A stretch of 43,752 nt of DNA. Origin: an uncultured Bacteroides sp. GTDB taxonomy: Bacteria > Bacteroidota > Bacteroidia > Bacteroidales > Bacteroidaceae. Position 1 is the first letter of the stretch. Each line of letters opens with the position of its first letter. Of this stretch, positions 8,857-16,455 are shown in pieces. The notes beneath the pieces were generated by a model. That model saw only the letters and a program-made list of their open reading frames with translations. It was not told the DNA's origin and did no database searches. The DNA lies in assembly GCF_949298305.1 (NCBI RefSeq), contig NZ_CASFWU010000020.1, positions 1 through 43,752 of the forward strand, in the 5' to 3' direction. A program made the position numbers and the translations under genes.

Positions 8857-9017
8857 TTACGAGCTACAAGCTACGAGCTACAAGAAAAGCTACGAGCTAC
8901 AAGCTACGAGTGACAGGAGCCTTACTGACAGGCTGCCATCCTCGTAACTTGTAGCTCGTTAACTTATACACAAACCCGTAGCTCTCTCGTAGCTCGTAGC
9001 TCGTCACTCGTAGCTAA
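8855..9017. repeat. Hairpin repeat element between rdgB and nadA stops
   Basis: The left arm (8855-8910) is an array of 7-nt units of the type TACGAGC/TACAAGC. The right arm (8941-9015) is the same unit in reverse complement. Between them lies a core (8911-8940) that does not follow the unit pattern. The block 8899-8959 is repeated at 12622-12682 in the same orientation with a single mismatch (A8918 versus C12641). The element fills the entire space between two convergent stop codons and could act as a bidirectional terminator. Confidence 0.9.
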
Positions 9018-9956
9018 TTACAGTCCCAGCCTGGCCGAAATCTCCAGCATGCGCTGGATGGGTTTAACGGCCTTCTTGGCAATCTCCGCATCCACCACAA
9101 TCTCGGGCGATTCGTTCTTCAGACACTCATAGAGCTTCTCCAGCGTATTGAGGCGCATGAAGTTGCACTCGTTGCAGGCACAGGTGCTGTCGGCCGGCGG
9201 AGCGGGAATGAAGGTGGTCTGCGGACACTTCTTGCGCATTTCGTGCAGGATGCCCGACTCGGTGGCCACGATATACTCCTTTTCGGGATGGGCCACGGCA
9301 TACTTCAGCAGCGCGGCCGTGGAGCCTACCACGTCGGCCAGCTTCAGCACCGTATTCTTGCACTCGGGATGGGCCAGCACCACCGCTCCGGGATGGGCCT
9401 TCTTCAGTTCCACAATCTTTTCCACCGAGAACTGCTCGTGTACGTGGCAGGCACCGTCCCACAACAACATGTTGCGGCCTGTGACGGAGTTGATGTAGTT
9501 GCCCAGGTTGCGGTCGGGGCCGAAGATAATTTTCTCTTCCTTGGGAAAGCTCTCCACAATCTGCCGCGCGTTGGTCGAGGTCACCACCACGTCGGTCACC
9601 GCCTTCACGGCAGCCGTGGTGTTCACGTAAGAAATCACCGTATGGCCGGGATGTTCGGCCACGAACCTGCTGAACGCATCGGCCGGACAGCTGTCTGCCA
9701 GCGAGCAGCCGGCGGCCATGTCGGGCACCAGCACCTTCTTGTCGGGGCAGAGCACTTTGGCCGTTTCGCCCATGAAGTGTACACCGCACATCACGATGAT
9801 GTCCGCCTGCGTCTTGGCCGCCCATTGTGCCAGCGCCAGGCTGTCGCCCACGTAGTCGGCAATGTCCTGTATCTCCCCCTCCTGGTAGTAGTGGGCCAGG
9901 ATGACGGCGTTCTTTTCTTTCTTGAGTTGCTCGATGGCTGTTATCAGATGATTCAT
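9018..9956 (-). CDS. nadA: Quinolinate synthase
   Basis: This 312-residue [4Fe-4S] enzyme condenses iminoaspartate with dihydroxyacetone phosphate to quinolinate in de novo NAD synthesis. The three repeated domains of NadA are visible. Likely cluster cysteines are Cys57 in IVMCGVHFMGETA, the Cys of HPECKNTV, and one in CACNECNFMRLNTLE. The other family blocks (YVNTTAAVKA, GPDRNLGNYI, AHPECK) are intact, and the length is that of the short bacterial type. nadB and nadC are not adjacent here. A possible -7 box (TAACTTTG, minus strand, 10192-10185) would give a leader of roughly 220 nt. Confidence 0.97.
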   Translation of the reverse strand: MNHLITAIEQLKKEKNAVILAHYYQEGEIQDIADYVGDSLALAQWAAKTQADIIVMCGVHFMGETAKVLCPDKKVLVPDMAAGCSLADSCPADAFSRFVAEHPGHTVISYVNTTAAVKAVTDVVVTSTNARQIVESFPKEEKIIFGPDRNLGNYINSVTGRNMLLWDGACHVHEQFSVEKIVELKKAHPGAVVLAHPECKNTVLKLADVVGSTAALLKYAVAHPEKEYIVATESGILHEMRKKCPQTTFIPAPPADSTCACNECNFMRLNTLEKLYECLKNESPEIVVDAEIAKKAVKPIQRMLEISARLGL

Positions 9957-10442
9957 AACTATAATTTTTAATTTCTCTTCTTTCTTAAAAAATCCCTTGA
10001 TGCTGATGATTGGCTGTTAATAGTGTGGACAAATAAACGGCCTTTTTCTTGCACAAGAAGTTATGAGTGCAAAGGCTGTCTTTATGCTACCGGTTATCAA
10101 CTTCCGCCTATGGAGGCTAATCTTTGAAAATAAGCATTGTGTCCGCCAGCTGCCAGCTTTCTTCAACATTCTGTTGATAATCTGCAAAGTTAATAACTTT
10201 AGAACGATAAACAGGCGTATCGGTGCTGAAAAATGTGTTTAAACACGCTTTGAAAATATCTCTTAACTTTTTTGCAATGTTCGTGTTCCTTTTCCCTAAT
10301 CATTGCATTGAATCCTGCAAGTCTGTTTCTTGAAAATCTTTCAGGGGGGTATTGACAGGTTTTCCACGCTTATTAACCGTGTTGTGAACGGAAAGAAGTA
10401 TCTTTGCCGGACCAATGACGGATAAATTAGAAAAGAAGGAAT
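9957..10442. other. 486-bp AT-rich divergent intergenic region
   Basis: It separates nadA (minus) from the RNA methyltransferase gene (plus). There is no gene. It contains DnaA-box-like sequences (TTATCAAC 10094-10101, TGTTGATAA 10172-10180, TTATTAACC 10370-10378), a 12-bp palindrome GTGTTTAAACAC at 10235-10246, a minus-strand TAACTTTG at 10192-10185 and a plus-strand TATCTTTG at 10399-10406. Confidence 0.65.
10399..10406 (+). promoter_or_regulatory. Promoter -7 box for the RNA methyltransferase gene
   Basis: TATCTTTG followed by GCC is an exact Bacteroidetes -7 box, 36 nt before the ATG at 10443. There is no clear TTTG at the -33 position; GTTGTG lies close upstream. Confidence 0.6.
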
Positions 10443-10979
10443 ATGGAACATCGCAAGCTGAAGATAACCGAGTTGAACCGCATCAGTGCGGAGGAGTTTA
10501 AGGAAGCCGAAAAGCTGCCTCTGGCGGTGGTTTTGGACAATGTGCGCAGCCTGCACAACATTGGTTCCGTGTTCCGTACGTCGGACGCCTTCCGTGTGGA
10601 GTGCATCTACCTGTGCGGCATTACCGCTACCCCGCCCCACCCCGAAATGCACAAGACGGCTTTGGGAGCCGAATTCACCGTAGACTGGAAGTATGTTGAT
10701 AACGCTGTTGAAGCGGTTGATAACCTCAGGCGCGAGGGATATACGGTCTACTCCGTGGAGCAGGCCGAAGGGAGCACCATGCTGGAGGAGCTGGTGCTGG
10801 AGCAGGGAAAGAAATATGCCGTGGTGCTGGGCAACGAGGTGAAGGGCGTGCAGCAGGAGGTGATAGACCACTCGGACGGCTGCATCGAAATTCCCCAATA
10901 CGGCACCAAACACTCGCTCAACGTGTCGGTGACGGCGGGCATCGTCATTTGGGACCTGTTCAAGAAACTTCGTTTCTGA
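10443..10979 (+). CDS. SpoU/TrmH-family RNA 2'-O-methyltransferase
   Basis: This 178-residue SPOUT methyltransferase has all three family motifs: NIGSVFR at residues 39-45 (catalytic Arg45), AVVLGNEVKGV in the middle, and IPQYGTKHSLNVSVTAGI near the C-terminus, which forms the trefoil knot and binds SAM. It has no N-terminal substrate-binding domain, so it resembles the short tRNA (Gm18 or Cm34/Um34-like) type, but the target cannot be assigned. AGAAGGAA precedes the ATG by a few bases. Its coding sequence also carries two GTTGATAA motifs (10694-10702 and 10715-10723). Confidence 0.93.
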   Translation: MEHRKLKITELNRISAEEFKEAEKLPLAVVLDNVRSLHNIGSVFRTSDAFRVECIYLCGITATPPHPEMHKTALGAEFTVDWKYVDNAVEAVDNLRREGYTVYSVEQAEGSTMLEELVLEQGKKYAVVLGNEVKGVQQEVIDHSDGCIEIPQYGTKHSLNVSVTAGIVIWDLFKKLRF

Positions 10980-11009
10980 TTATAAACCATTGTTTTAACA
11001 AGCGCGGAG

Positions 11010-11036
11010 CCATGTTTTGAAACGTCGGAAACATGG
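11010..11036 (+). terminator. Hairpin downstream of the RNA methyltransferase gene
   Basis: CCATGTTT (11010-11017) pairs perfectly with AAACATGG (11029-11036) and is followed by ATTTCC. It lies 30 nt past the stop. The T-tail is short, so termination is only probable. Confidence 0.4.
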
Positions 11037-11118
11037 ATTTCCGGACAGTAATGAACAGGGCATGGTTAATTGTTCCGGATGCCTTGTTCAAAGAGGATGT
11101 TCATATCCTGTTTGGACA

Positions 11119-11206
11119 ATGCCTGCATGGTCCGCGCACGATGCTTGCATGGTCCGCGCACGATGCTTGCACGGTCCGCGCACGATGCTTGCATGGTCTG
11201 CGCACT
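11119..11206. repeat. 22-nt phased array, four units
   Basis: Units start at 11119, 11141, 11163 and 11185, exactly 22 nt apart. All contain the pattern TGCxTGCAyGGTCyGCGCAC. Units 2 and 3 differ at a single position. There are no spacers. The same unit family occurs at 2232, 30039 and 42458. Confidence 0.9.
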
Positions 11207-11309
11207 GATTTTCAAGGGTCAACGACGGACGGGCAGCATGGTCCGGAAACTTTGTGAAGAGGCATTCCGGCAGATGTATGCAGGCGGGCGTCTGTTTGAA
11301 TAAACAGTC

Positions 11310-11329
11310 TGTTCATATCGTTATGAACA
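11310..11329. repeat. Short perfect hairpin
   Basis: TGTTCATA (11310-11317), loop TCGT, TATGAACA (11322-11329). Related TGTTCA/TGAACA words recur at 11052, 11085 and 11099. It could be an operator or an RNA hairpin; nothing further is visible. Confidence 0.45.
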
Positions 11330-11511
11330 ATGCCATTCCGCTGGAACACAATGTCCTATTCGTTTCTTTTCATCGCTGTTCACACAGCTTTCAACGTGTT
11401 ATCAACGGTTTTTCAATGTCTTTTGCAGACTCAGGATGCCTTTTTGAGAACAGATGGATAATATTCTTTGTTATACTGTCTGTGTGTATTTATCTTTTTC
11501 GTATATTTGTT

Positions 11512-11519
11512 GCATATAT
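11512..11519 (+). promoter_or_regulatory. Promoter -7 box for the second yitT gene
   Basis: TATATTTG matches TAnnTTTG and would give a leader of about 105 nt. The leader contains a GTTGC-CTTC-GCAAC hairpin shortly after the predicted start of transcription and a GGAG/CTCC hairpin further on. Confidence 0.5.
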
Positions 11520-11630
11520 ATAGTGCTTGAGTTTTGTTGCCTTCGCAACTGGCAGAGGCTGAAGTAAATAACCGGGAGGTGTGCACTCCGTCATAAAATG
11601 AGTTATAGAATTTAAAATAGAACGGCAAAT

Positions 11631-12593
11631 ATGAGAAAGACAATCTGTGGTTGGTTCAATATCTTTTTGGGCTGCACCATTATGGCAGCGGGTTTTGTGT
11701 ATTTCATCAATCCCTATAACCTGGTTCCCGGCGGGGTATATGGGGCAAGCATCGTGCTTCACAACCTGTTTCCTTTTATCCAGGTAGGTACATTCGGTTA
11801 TATGTTTGACATCCCCCTGCTCATTCTTTCCGTCTTCCTGCTGGGCGCCAAGCTGGGTGCCCGCACCATTGTGGCGGCTCTGTTCACTCCGCTGGCCATG
11901 AACGGCCTTTCCCTCATTTCCTATCCCTCGAAGGAGGCGCTCCATGCGCTCGACCCCGCACAGCTCTTGGGCGGTTGCATGAACATGACGGACCATCTGA
12001 TGCTGACTTCGGTCATCGGTGCGGCCATTATCGGCATCGGGTGCGGCATTGTGGTGCGCAACCAGGCCACTACGGGCGGCACGGACATTGTGGGCATGAT
12101 TTTGCAGAAGTATTGCAACCTGCGTTTCTCCAGGGCCATTCTGCTGGTGGACGGCATTGTAGTGCTGTTCGGATTGCTGGTGATTGGTTTCGGCATCGGC
12201 AACCCTGACGACGGCACCCAGCCTTCGTGGCATCTGTCCCTCTATTCGCTCATTGCCATCTTCGTCTCGTCGCGGGTGGTGGCCTACGTCATCAACGGCG
12301 AAAAGAACGACAAGCTTCTGTTCGTTATCAGTGACAACAACATGACCGACTTGCACAATTACATTCTCAAAGATTTGGACCGTACGGCCACCCGCATCAA
12401 GAGCAGCGGTCTGTACACGGGTACCGACAAGGAAATGCTTTTCCTGGTGGTCAGCTACAAGGAAGTGGCGGGCATCAAGCACAAGATAAAGGAAGTGGAT
12501 CCGCGTGCCTTTGTGGTTGTGACCGATGCTTACGACACGTTTGGCGAAGGGTGGAAACAATTGCCGTCGGCAGGTGAGCTGCATCCGGAGTGA
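11631..12593 (+). CDS. YitT family membrane protein (second copy)
   Basis: This 320-residue paralogue of the protein at 7339-8241 has the same order: a membrane YitT/DUF161 domain (about residues 1-225, with TTGGTDIVGMIL) and a soluble DUF2179 domain at the C-terminus (about 235-310, with RIKSSGLYTGTDKEMLFLVV). It is clearly diverged from the first copy. Function is unknown for the family. The gene appears to stand alone behind its own promoter. Its TGA stop (12591-12593) lies inside the terminal inverted repeat GTGAGAGAG of the hairpin element that follows. Confidence 0.92.
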   Translation: MRKTICGWFNIFLGCTIMAAGFVYFINPYNLVPGGVYGASIVLHNLFPFIQVGTFGYMFDIPLLILSVFLLGAKLGARTIVAALFTPLAMNGLSLISYPSKEALHALDPAQLLGGCMNMTDHLMLTSVIGAAIIGIGCGIVVRNQATTGGTDIVGMILQKYCNLRFSRAILLVDGIVVLFGLLVIGFGIGNPDDGTQPSWHLSLYSLIAIFVSSRVVAYVINGEKNDKLLFVISDNNMTDLHNYILKDLDRTATRIKSSGLYTGTDKEMLFLVVSYKEVAGIKHKIKEVDPRAFVVVTDAYDTFGEGWKQLPSAGELHPE

Positions 12594-12747
12594 GAGAGCT
12601 ACGAGTGACGAGCTACAAGCTACAAGCTACGAGTGACAGGCGCCTTACTGACAGGCTGCCATCCTCGTAACTTGTAGCTCGTAACTTTTATACTAACTCG
12701 TAGCTCGTAACTTGTAGCTTGTAGCTCATAGCTTGTAACTCTCTCAC
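12590..12747. repeat. Hairpin repeat element between second yitT and the DUF4294 gene
   Basis: It has the same design as 8855-9017: unit array (TACGAGC/TACAAGC), unrelated core, reverse-complement array. The ends are a perfect 9-bp inverted repeat, GTGAGAGAG (12590-12598) and CTCTCTCAC (12739-12747). Each end contains the TGA stop codon of the gene running into it. Block 12622-12682 matches 8899-8959 at 60 of 61 positions. Confidence 0.9.
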
Positions 12748-13367
12748 AATTGTCCGCTTTCTACCATCAGTATCACCCTTTCTGTCAGTGCGTCGTCGCC
12801 CGTAGGGTCGTATTCCTTTTTCAAACTGGCGCCGAACAGCGAGGCGAAAGCCTGGTAGAAGCCCGCACGGAAGGAGCCGAGAAAGGCTTTTACGAGTTCG
12901 TAGCCCGTGGAGTGTGTCTGTCGGTCTACCAGTTTTATCAATAGTTTTCCTTGTGCAAAGGTTAGTTTCTTCATGCGCGGCGTGTACTGCTCTTTCAGGC
13001 TTTTCTCCACGGCTTTCATGTGTTTCTGCCTCTCCTTTTCGGTGGGCAGGGTCATCATGTACTCGTAGGTCTCGATGATGGCACGGTTCACCTCGTTGGC
13101 TATGGGCAGCACCTTCTTCACGTCGCGTATCAGTTTGTAGTATTTGGTCATCTCGCGCTTGTTCTTGAACTTCAGCGGCTTGAAGATGTAGACGGTGGGC
13201 AGTTTCACGTAGGGGATGGTGTCTCCCTCGTAAACGGTCATAGGAGTCAGATACACCTTTCCTGGCTGACTGGTTCGCTGTTGGGCATAGCTGGCGGAGA
13301 TGCCGGTTATCAACAGGAAGAGGGTTAATATGACGAGTTTTCTGTTCACATTGCAAAAGTACATCAT
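12744..13367 (-). CDS. DUF4294 protein, exported
   Basis: This 207-residue protein has an N-terminal signal peptide (KLVILTLFLLITGISASYAQ) and then the Bacteroidetes DUF4294 domain (PYVKLPTVYIFKPLKFKNKR, then a helical region with TKYYKLIRDVKKVLPIANEV). The role of this family is unknown. The start is uncertain. The first ATG is at 13367, but a TACTTTTG box (13361-13354, minus strand) overlaps its first codons, and a GTG at 13349 would give MNRKLVILTL, an ideal signal peptide start. If that box is the promoter, the transcript would be nearly leaderless. The gene converges on the second yitT gene. Confidence 0.85.
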   Translation of the reverse strand: MMYFCNVNRKLVILTLFLLITGISASYAQQRTSQPGKVYLTPMTVYEGDTIPYVKLPTVYIFKPLKFKNKREMTKYYKLIRDVKKVLPIANEVNRAIIETYEYMMTLPTEKERQKHMKAVEKSLKEQYTPRMKKLTFAQGKLLIKLVDRQTHSTGYELVKAFLGSFRAGFYQAFASLFGASLKKEYDPTGDDALTERVILMVESGQL

Positions 13368-13458
13368 TCTTGGAAATCTTATTTTAATACTTTTCTTTTT
13401 CCTTGCATTGTTAACTTATTTAAGGTAACTTCGGCGGATTGTAAACAAAAATAAATAG

Positions 13459-15495
13459 ATGGCTGCATTTCCAAGACACATGAGGATAGTAAGTTGTCTG
13501 TTTGTCTGTCTGTTTGCTGCCGTCGTACAGGCTCAGACGCCCGACCTGATGCTTTGGGAGGAAAACCTGGAGCAACTGGCCGTTGAGGCAGGGAGTACCG
13601 ACTGGGAAGACGAGCTGGAGGAACTTTCGCACAGGCTGACCGAGAAGCTGAACCTGAATACGGCCACCAGAGAACAGCTGGAGCAGTTTCCGTTCCTCAC
13701 TGACATTCAGGTGGAGAATATCCTGGCCTATGTCTACATCCACGGGCAGATGCAGAGCGTCTACGAGTTGCAGCTGGTGGAAGAGATGGACAGGCGCACG
13801 CAGGAGTTGCTGTTGCCTTTTGTCTGTGTGCAGGCGGTGGAGGAGAGTAGGGGGTATCCTTCCCTGAAGACCCTGCTGAAGCGCGGCAAGCACGAGGTGA
13901 CAACCCGCCTGGACGTGCCTTTCTATACCCGCAAGGGCTATGAGAAGAACTATCTCGGGCCGCCGTTCTACCATTCGCTGCGCTACGGCTTCCGCTACGG
14001 CGACTACCTTCAGGCAGGCATTACGGGCGAGAAGGATGCGGGCGAACCCTTCTTTGCCCTGCACGACCGCTGGGGATACGACCATTACTCCATCTATCTG
14101 CTGATGAAGAACTGGGGGCGGTTGCAGACTTTGGCCGTGGGCAACTACAAGGCCAGTTTCGGGCAGGGGCTGGTGCTGGGCAACGGTTTCGGTCTGGGAA
14201 AGACTTTCTCCTTGTCCACTTCGGAGTATCGTGCGGAAGGGTTCCGCAAGCACAGTTCGTCCGATGAGTACAACTATTTCAGCGGAGTGGGGGCTACCGT
14301 CCGTCTGTCCGCCCGCTGGCTGGCTTCGGCCTTCTATTCGCATCGCCGCCTGGACGGCGTGGTGAAGGAGGGCGAAATCACTTCCATCGACAAGGCAGGC
14401 CTGCACCGCACGGAGAACGAGGCGGCCAAGATAGGCGCCTTTGCGATGCAGGTGGCCGGTGGGAATGTCGCTTACGAAGGCAGTCATTGGAAGGTGGGCG
14501 CAACGGGAGTCTATTATTTCTTTGACCGCCCGTACGAACCCGCTTTGCGTGAATATGCCCGCTACAACCTGCGCGGCAACCGTTTCTACAACGTCGGCAT
14601 CGACTACAAATACCGTCGGGGACGGTTCTCGTGGACGGGCGAGGCGGCCAAGGGCAAGCGGGGATATGCTTTCCTCAACCAGTGGAAGTATCAGTTCGGC
14701 AGTGACTACAGGCTGATGTTGCTGCACCGTTACTATTCGCACGATTACTGGGCTTTCTTTGCCCATTCCTTCGGCGAGAGCAGCACTCCGCAAAACGAAA
14801 ACGGCTGGTACCTGGCGGCCGAAGCGGCTCCGATAGCCCGCTGGCGTTTCTTCGCGTCGGCAGATTTGTTCTCCTTTCCCTGGTGGAAGTACCGCATCAG
14901 CAAGCCCTCTCAGGGAGTGGACGTCATGTTTCAGAGTACTTACACGCCATCCCGTCGCTGCTCCATGTATCTGAACTACCGCTACAAGCGGAAAGAGCGC
15001 GACGTGACCGGCACGGGCGGCGAAGTGACCCTTCCTGTCTACCACCACAAGTTGCGCTACCGTTTTTCTTATGCTCCCGCTCCTTTCACGCTCCGCACTA
15101 CGGTAGACTACAATCATTTCCGCCAGCAGGATGGGGGAGGCTATCGGTTTGAGCGGCGGCAAGGCTGGCTCTTTACGCAGATGTGCTCCTACGCCTCTGC
15201 TGCCTTTCCGCTTTCGGTTTCGTTGCAGGGCAGCTATTTCCATACCGACGACTACGACTCGCGCGTCTATGCCTACGAGAAAGGCTTGCTCTATACCTTT
15301 TACACGCCTTCATTCTATGGCCGCGGCTTCCGTTTCTCGGCCCACGTGCGCTATGACTTCCGCAACTGGCTGATGCTGATAGCCAAGTTCGGGCAGACTG
15401 TCTACCAGGACAGGGACGAGATAGGTTCGGGCAACGACCTGATAAGCGGAAACAGGAAAGCCGACCTGCAGTTGCAGCTCCGCCTGAAATTCTGA
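13459..15495 (+). CDS. Outer-membrane protein with N-terminal helix-hairpin-helix domain
   Basis: The 678-residue product has a signal peptide (RIVSCLFVCLFAAVVQAQ, cut near residue 26). A helix-hairpin-helix region of the ComEA type follows at about 50-115 (LNLNTATREQLEQFPFLTDI, then QVENILAYVYIHGQMQSVYE). The rest is a long stretch rich in alternating aromatic and polar residues, typical of an outer-membrane beta-barrel, ending in a C-terminal Phe (LQLQLRLKF). Helix-hairpin-helix domains usually bind DNA, so a role in handling DNA at the cell surface is possible, but that is inference. ATG 13459 or 13480 may be the start; both leave the signal peptide intact. Confidence 0.88.
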   Translation: MAAFPRHMRIVSCLFVCLFAAVVQAQTPDLMLWEENLEQLAVEAGSTDWEDELEELSHRLTEKLNLNTATREQLEQFPFLTDIQVENILAYVYIHGQMQSVYELQLVEEMDRRTQELLLPFVCVQAVEESRGYPSLKTLLKRGKHEVTTRLDVPFYTRKGYEKNYLGPPFYHSLRYGFRYGDYLQAGITGEKDAGEPFFALHDRWGYDHYSIYLLMKNWGRLQTLAVGNYKASFGQGLVLGNGFGLGKTFSLSTSEYRAEGFRKHSSSDEYNYFSGVGATVRLSARWLASAFYSHRRLDGVVKEGEITSIDKAGLHRTENEAAKIGAFAMQVAGGNVAYEGSHWKVGATGVYYFFDRPYEPALREYARYNLRGNRFYNVGIDYKYRRGRFSWTGEAAKGKRGYAFLNQWKYQFGSDYRLMLLHRYYSHDYWAFFAHSFGESSTPQNENGWYLAAEAAPIARWRFFASADLFSFPWWKYRISKPSQGVDVMFQSTYTPSRRCSMYLNYRYKRKERDVTGTGGEVTLPVYHHKLRYRFSYAPAPFTLRTTVDYNHFRQQDGGGYRFERRQGWLFTQMCSYASAAFPLSVSLQGSYFHTDDYDSRVYAYEKGLLYTFYTPSFYGRGFRFSAHVRYDFRNWLMLIAKFGQTVYQDRDEIGSGNDLISGNRKADLQLQLRLKF

Positions 15496-15563
15496 TGCGG
15501 TTTCCTTTTCAGCGGAAATCGGTCACATAAGCGACGAAACTTGCTCAACTGTGATAAAAAGGT

Positions 15564-15571
15564 TATATTTG
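15564..15571 (+). promoter_or_regulatory. Promoter -7 box for the radical SAM gene
   Basis: TATATTTG fits TAnnTTTG, with TTGC at 15541-15544 as a possible -33 element about 19 bp upstream. The box lies downstream of the first in-frame ATG (15551) and so supports the later start at 15620. Confidence 0.55.
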
Positions 15572-15619
15572 TATGCCTTTATGCCAATAGGCTCAAATAT
15601 CATTAAAATAAAGATAGCG

Positions 15620-16393
15620 ATGACAGTCATTTATCCTTCTCCCATTTTCGGTCCTGTACATTCCCGCCGTTTGGGAGTATCTTTGGGAATCAATCTCATG
15701 CCGGCCGACGGCAAGTTGTGTACGTTCGACTGCATCTATTGCGAATGCGGATTTAATGCGGACTTTCGTCCCAAACTTCCCCGTCCCACTCGCGAGGAAG
15801 TGCGCCAGGCACTCGAAGCCCGCTTGCAGGACATGCAGGCCAACGGTCCTGCCCCCGATGTGCTCACCTTTGCCGGCAACGGCGAACCGACGGCCCATCC
15901 GCACTTTCCCGAAATCATAGACGATACGCTGGCTCTGCGCGACCGCTATTTTCCCACGGCCAAAGTCAGCGTGCTGAGCAACTCCACCTTCATCCACAAG
16001 CCGGCCGTCTTCGATGCGTTGAACCGCATAGACAACAACATCCTGAAGCTGGACACGGTGGACGAGGACTATATCCGTGAACTTGACCGACCCACAGGCA
16101 AGTATTCCGTTGCCGCCATCATCGAGGGCATGAAAGCCTTCAAAGGCCGTTGCATCATCCAGACCATGTTCCTCAAAGGCGGCTACAAGGGCAAAGACAT
16201 GGACAACACTTCGGACAAGTACGTCCTTCCCTGGCTGGAGAAAGTGAAAGAAATAGCTCCCCGCCAAGTGATGATTTACACCATCGACCGCGAACCCCCC
16301 GACCACGACCTGACCAAAGCCACGCACGAGGAACTGGACCGCATAGCTGCATTGGTGAAAGATGCGGGGATTGAGGTGAGTGTGTCGTATTGA
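15620..16393 (+). CDS. Radical SAM protein
   Basis: This 257-residue enzyme carries the 4Fe-4S/SAM motif CTFDCIYCECG (C-x3-C-x2-C) near residues 34-44. The glycine-rich SAM-binding region is TFAGNGEPTAHP, followed by the strand SVLSNSTF. The N-terminus IFGPVHSRRLGVSLGINLMP is typical of a small group of bacterial and archaeal radical SAM proteins annotated only by fold. No auxiliary cluster domain is visible and the substrate is unknown. I start it at 15620 (MTVIYPSP) because a promoter box lies at 15564-15571, within the longer frame. A strong bidirectional terminator follows. Confidence 0.92.
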   Translation: MTVIYPSPIFGPVHSRRLGVSLGINLMPADGKLCTFDCIYCECGFNADFRPKLPRPTREEVRQALEARLQDMQANGPAPDVLTFAGNGEPTAHPHFPEIIDDTLALRDRYFPTAKVSVLSNSTFIHKPAVFDALNRIDNNILKLDTVDEDYIRELDRPTGKYSVAAIIEGMKAFKGRCIIQTMFLKGGYKGKDMDNTSDKYVLPWLEKVKEIAPRQVMIYTIDREPPDHDLTKATHEELDRIAALVKDAGIEVSVSY

Positions 16394-16399
16394 ATGAAT

Positions 16400-16437
16400 C
16401 CTAAAATCCACAAACTATATAATTTGTGGATTTTAGG
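16400..16437. terminator. Bidirectional terminator between convergent genes
   Basis: CCTAAAATCCACAAA (16400-16414) pairs perfectly with 16423-16437 around an 8-nt loop. The A/T-rich stem ends supply U-rich tails in both directions. It lies 7 nt after the radical SAM stop and 18 nt from the stop of the minus-strand gene. Confidence 0.85.
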
Positions 16438-16455
16438 TATAAAGAGGAATACAAA

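Larger units (their letters stand above)
10980..11630. other. 651-bp intergenic region filled with hairpins and a 22-nt array
   Basis: No gene is credible; the short open frames here run through repeats. Contents: hairpin 11010-11036, hairpin 11052-11090 (12-bp arms TGAACAGGGCAT / ATGCCTTGTTCA), the 22-nt array 11119-11206, hairpin 11310-11329, one TTATCAACG at 11399-11407, and the promoter and leader of the second yitT gene. Confidence 0.7.

Noticed and set aside
11119..11206. CRISPR array
   Set aside because: Units are directly adjacent without unique spacers, and no cas gene lies in the window.
11017..11303. Short open frames with repeated peptides (CLHGPRTMLAWSAHDA type)
   Set aside because: They are produced by reading the 22-nt array in all frames; there is no ribosome binding site and no conserved domain.
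13420..15243. 607-residue frame on the minus strand
   Set aside because: It is antisense to the outer-membrane protein gene, has no family motif and arises from the G/C-rich codon pattern.
15551..15619. Earlier start of the radical SAM gene
   Set aside because: The promoter box TATATTTG at 15564 lies inside it and the extra residues do not belong to the family.
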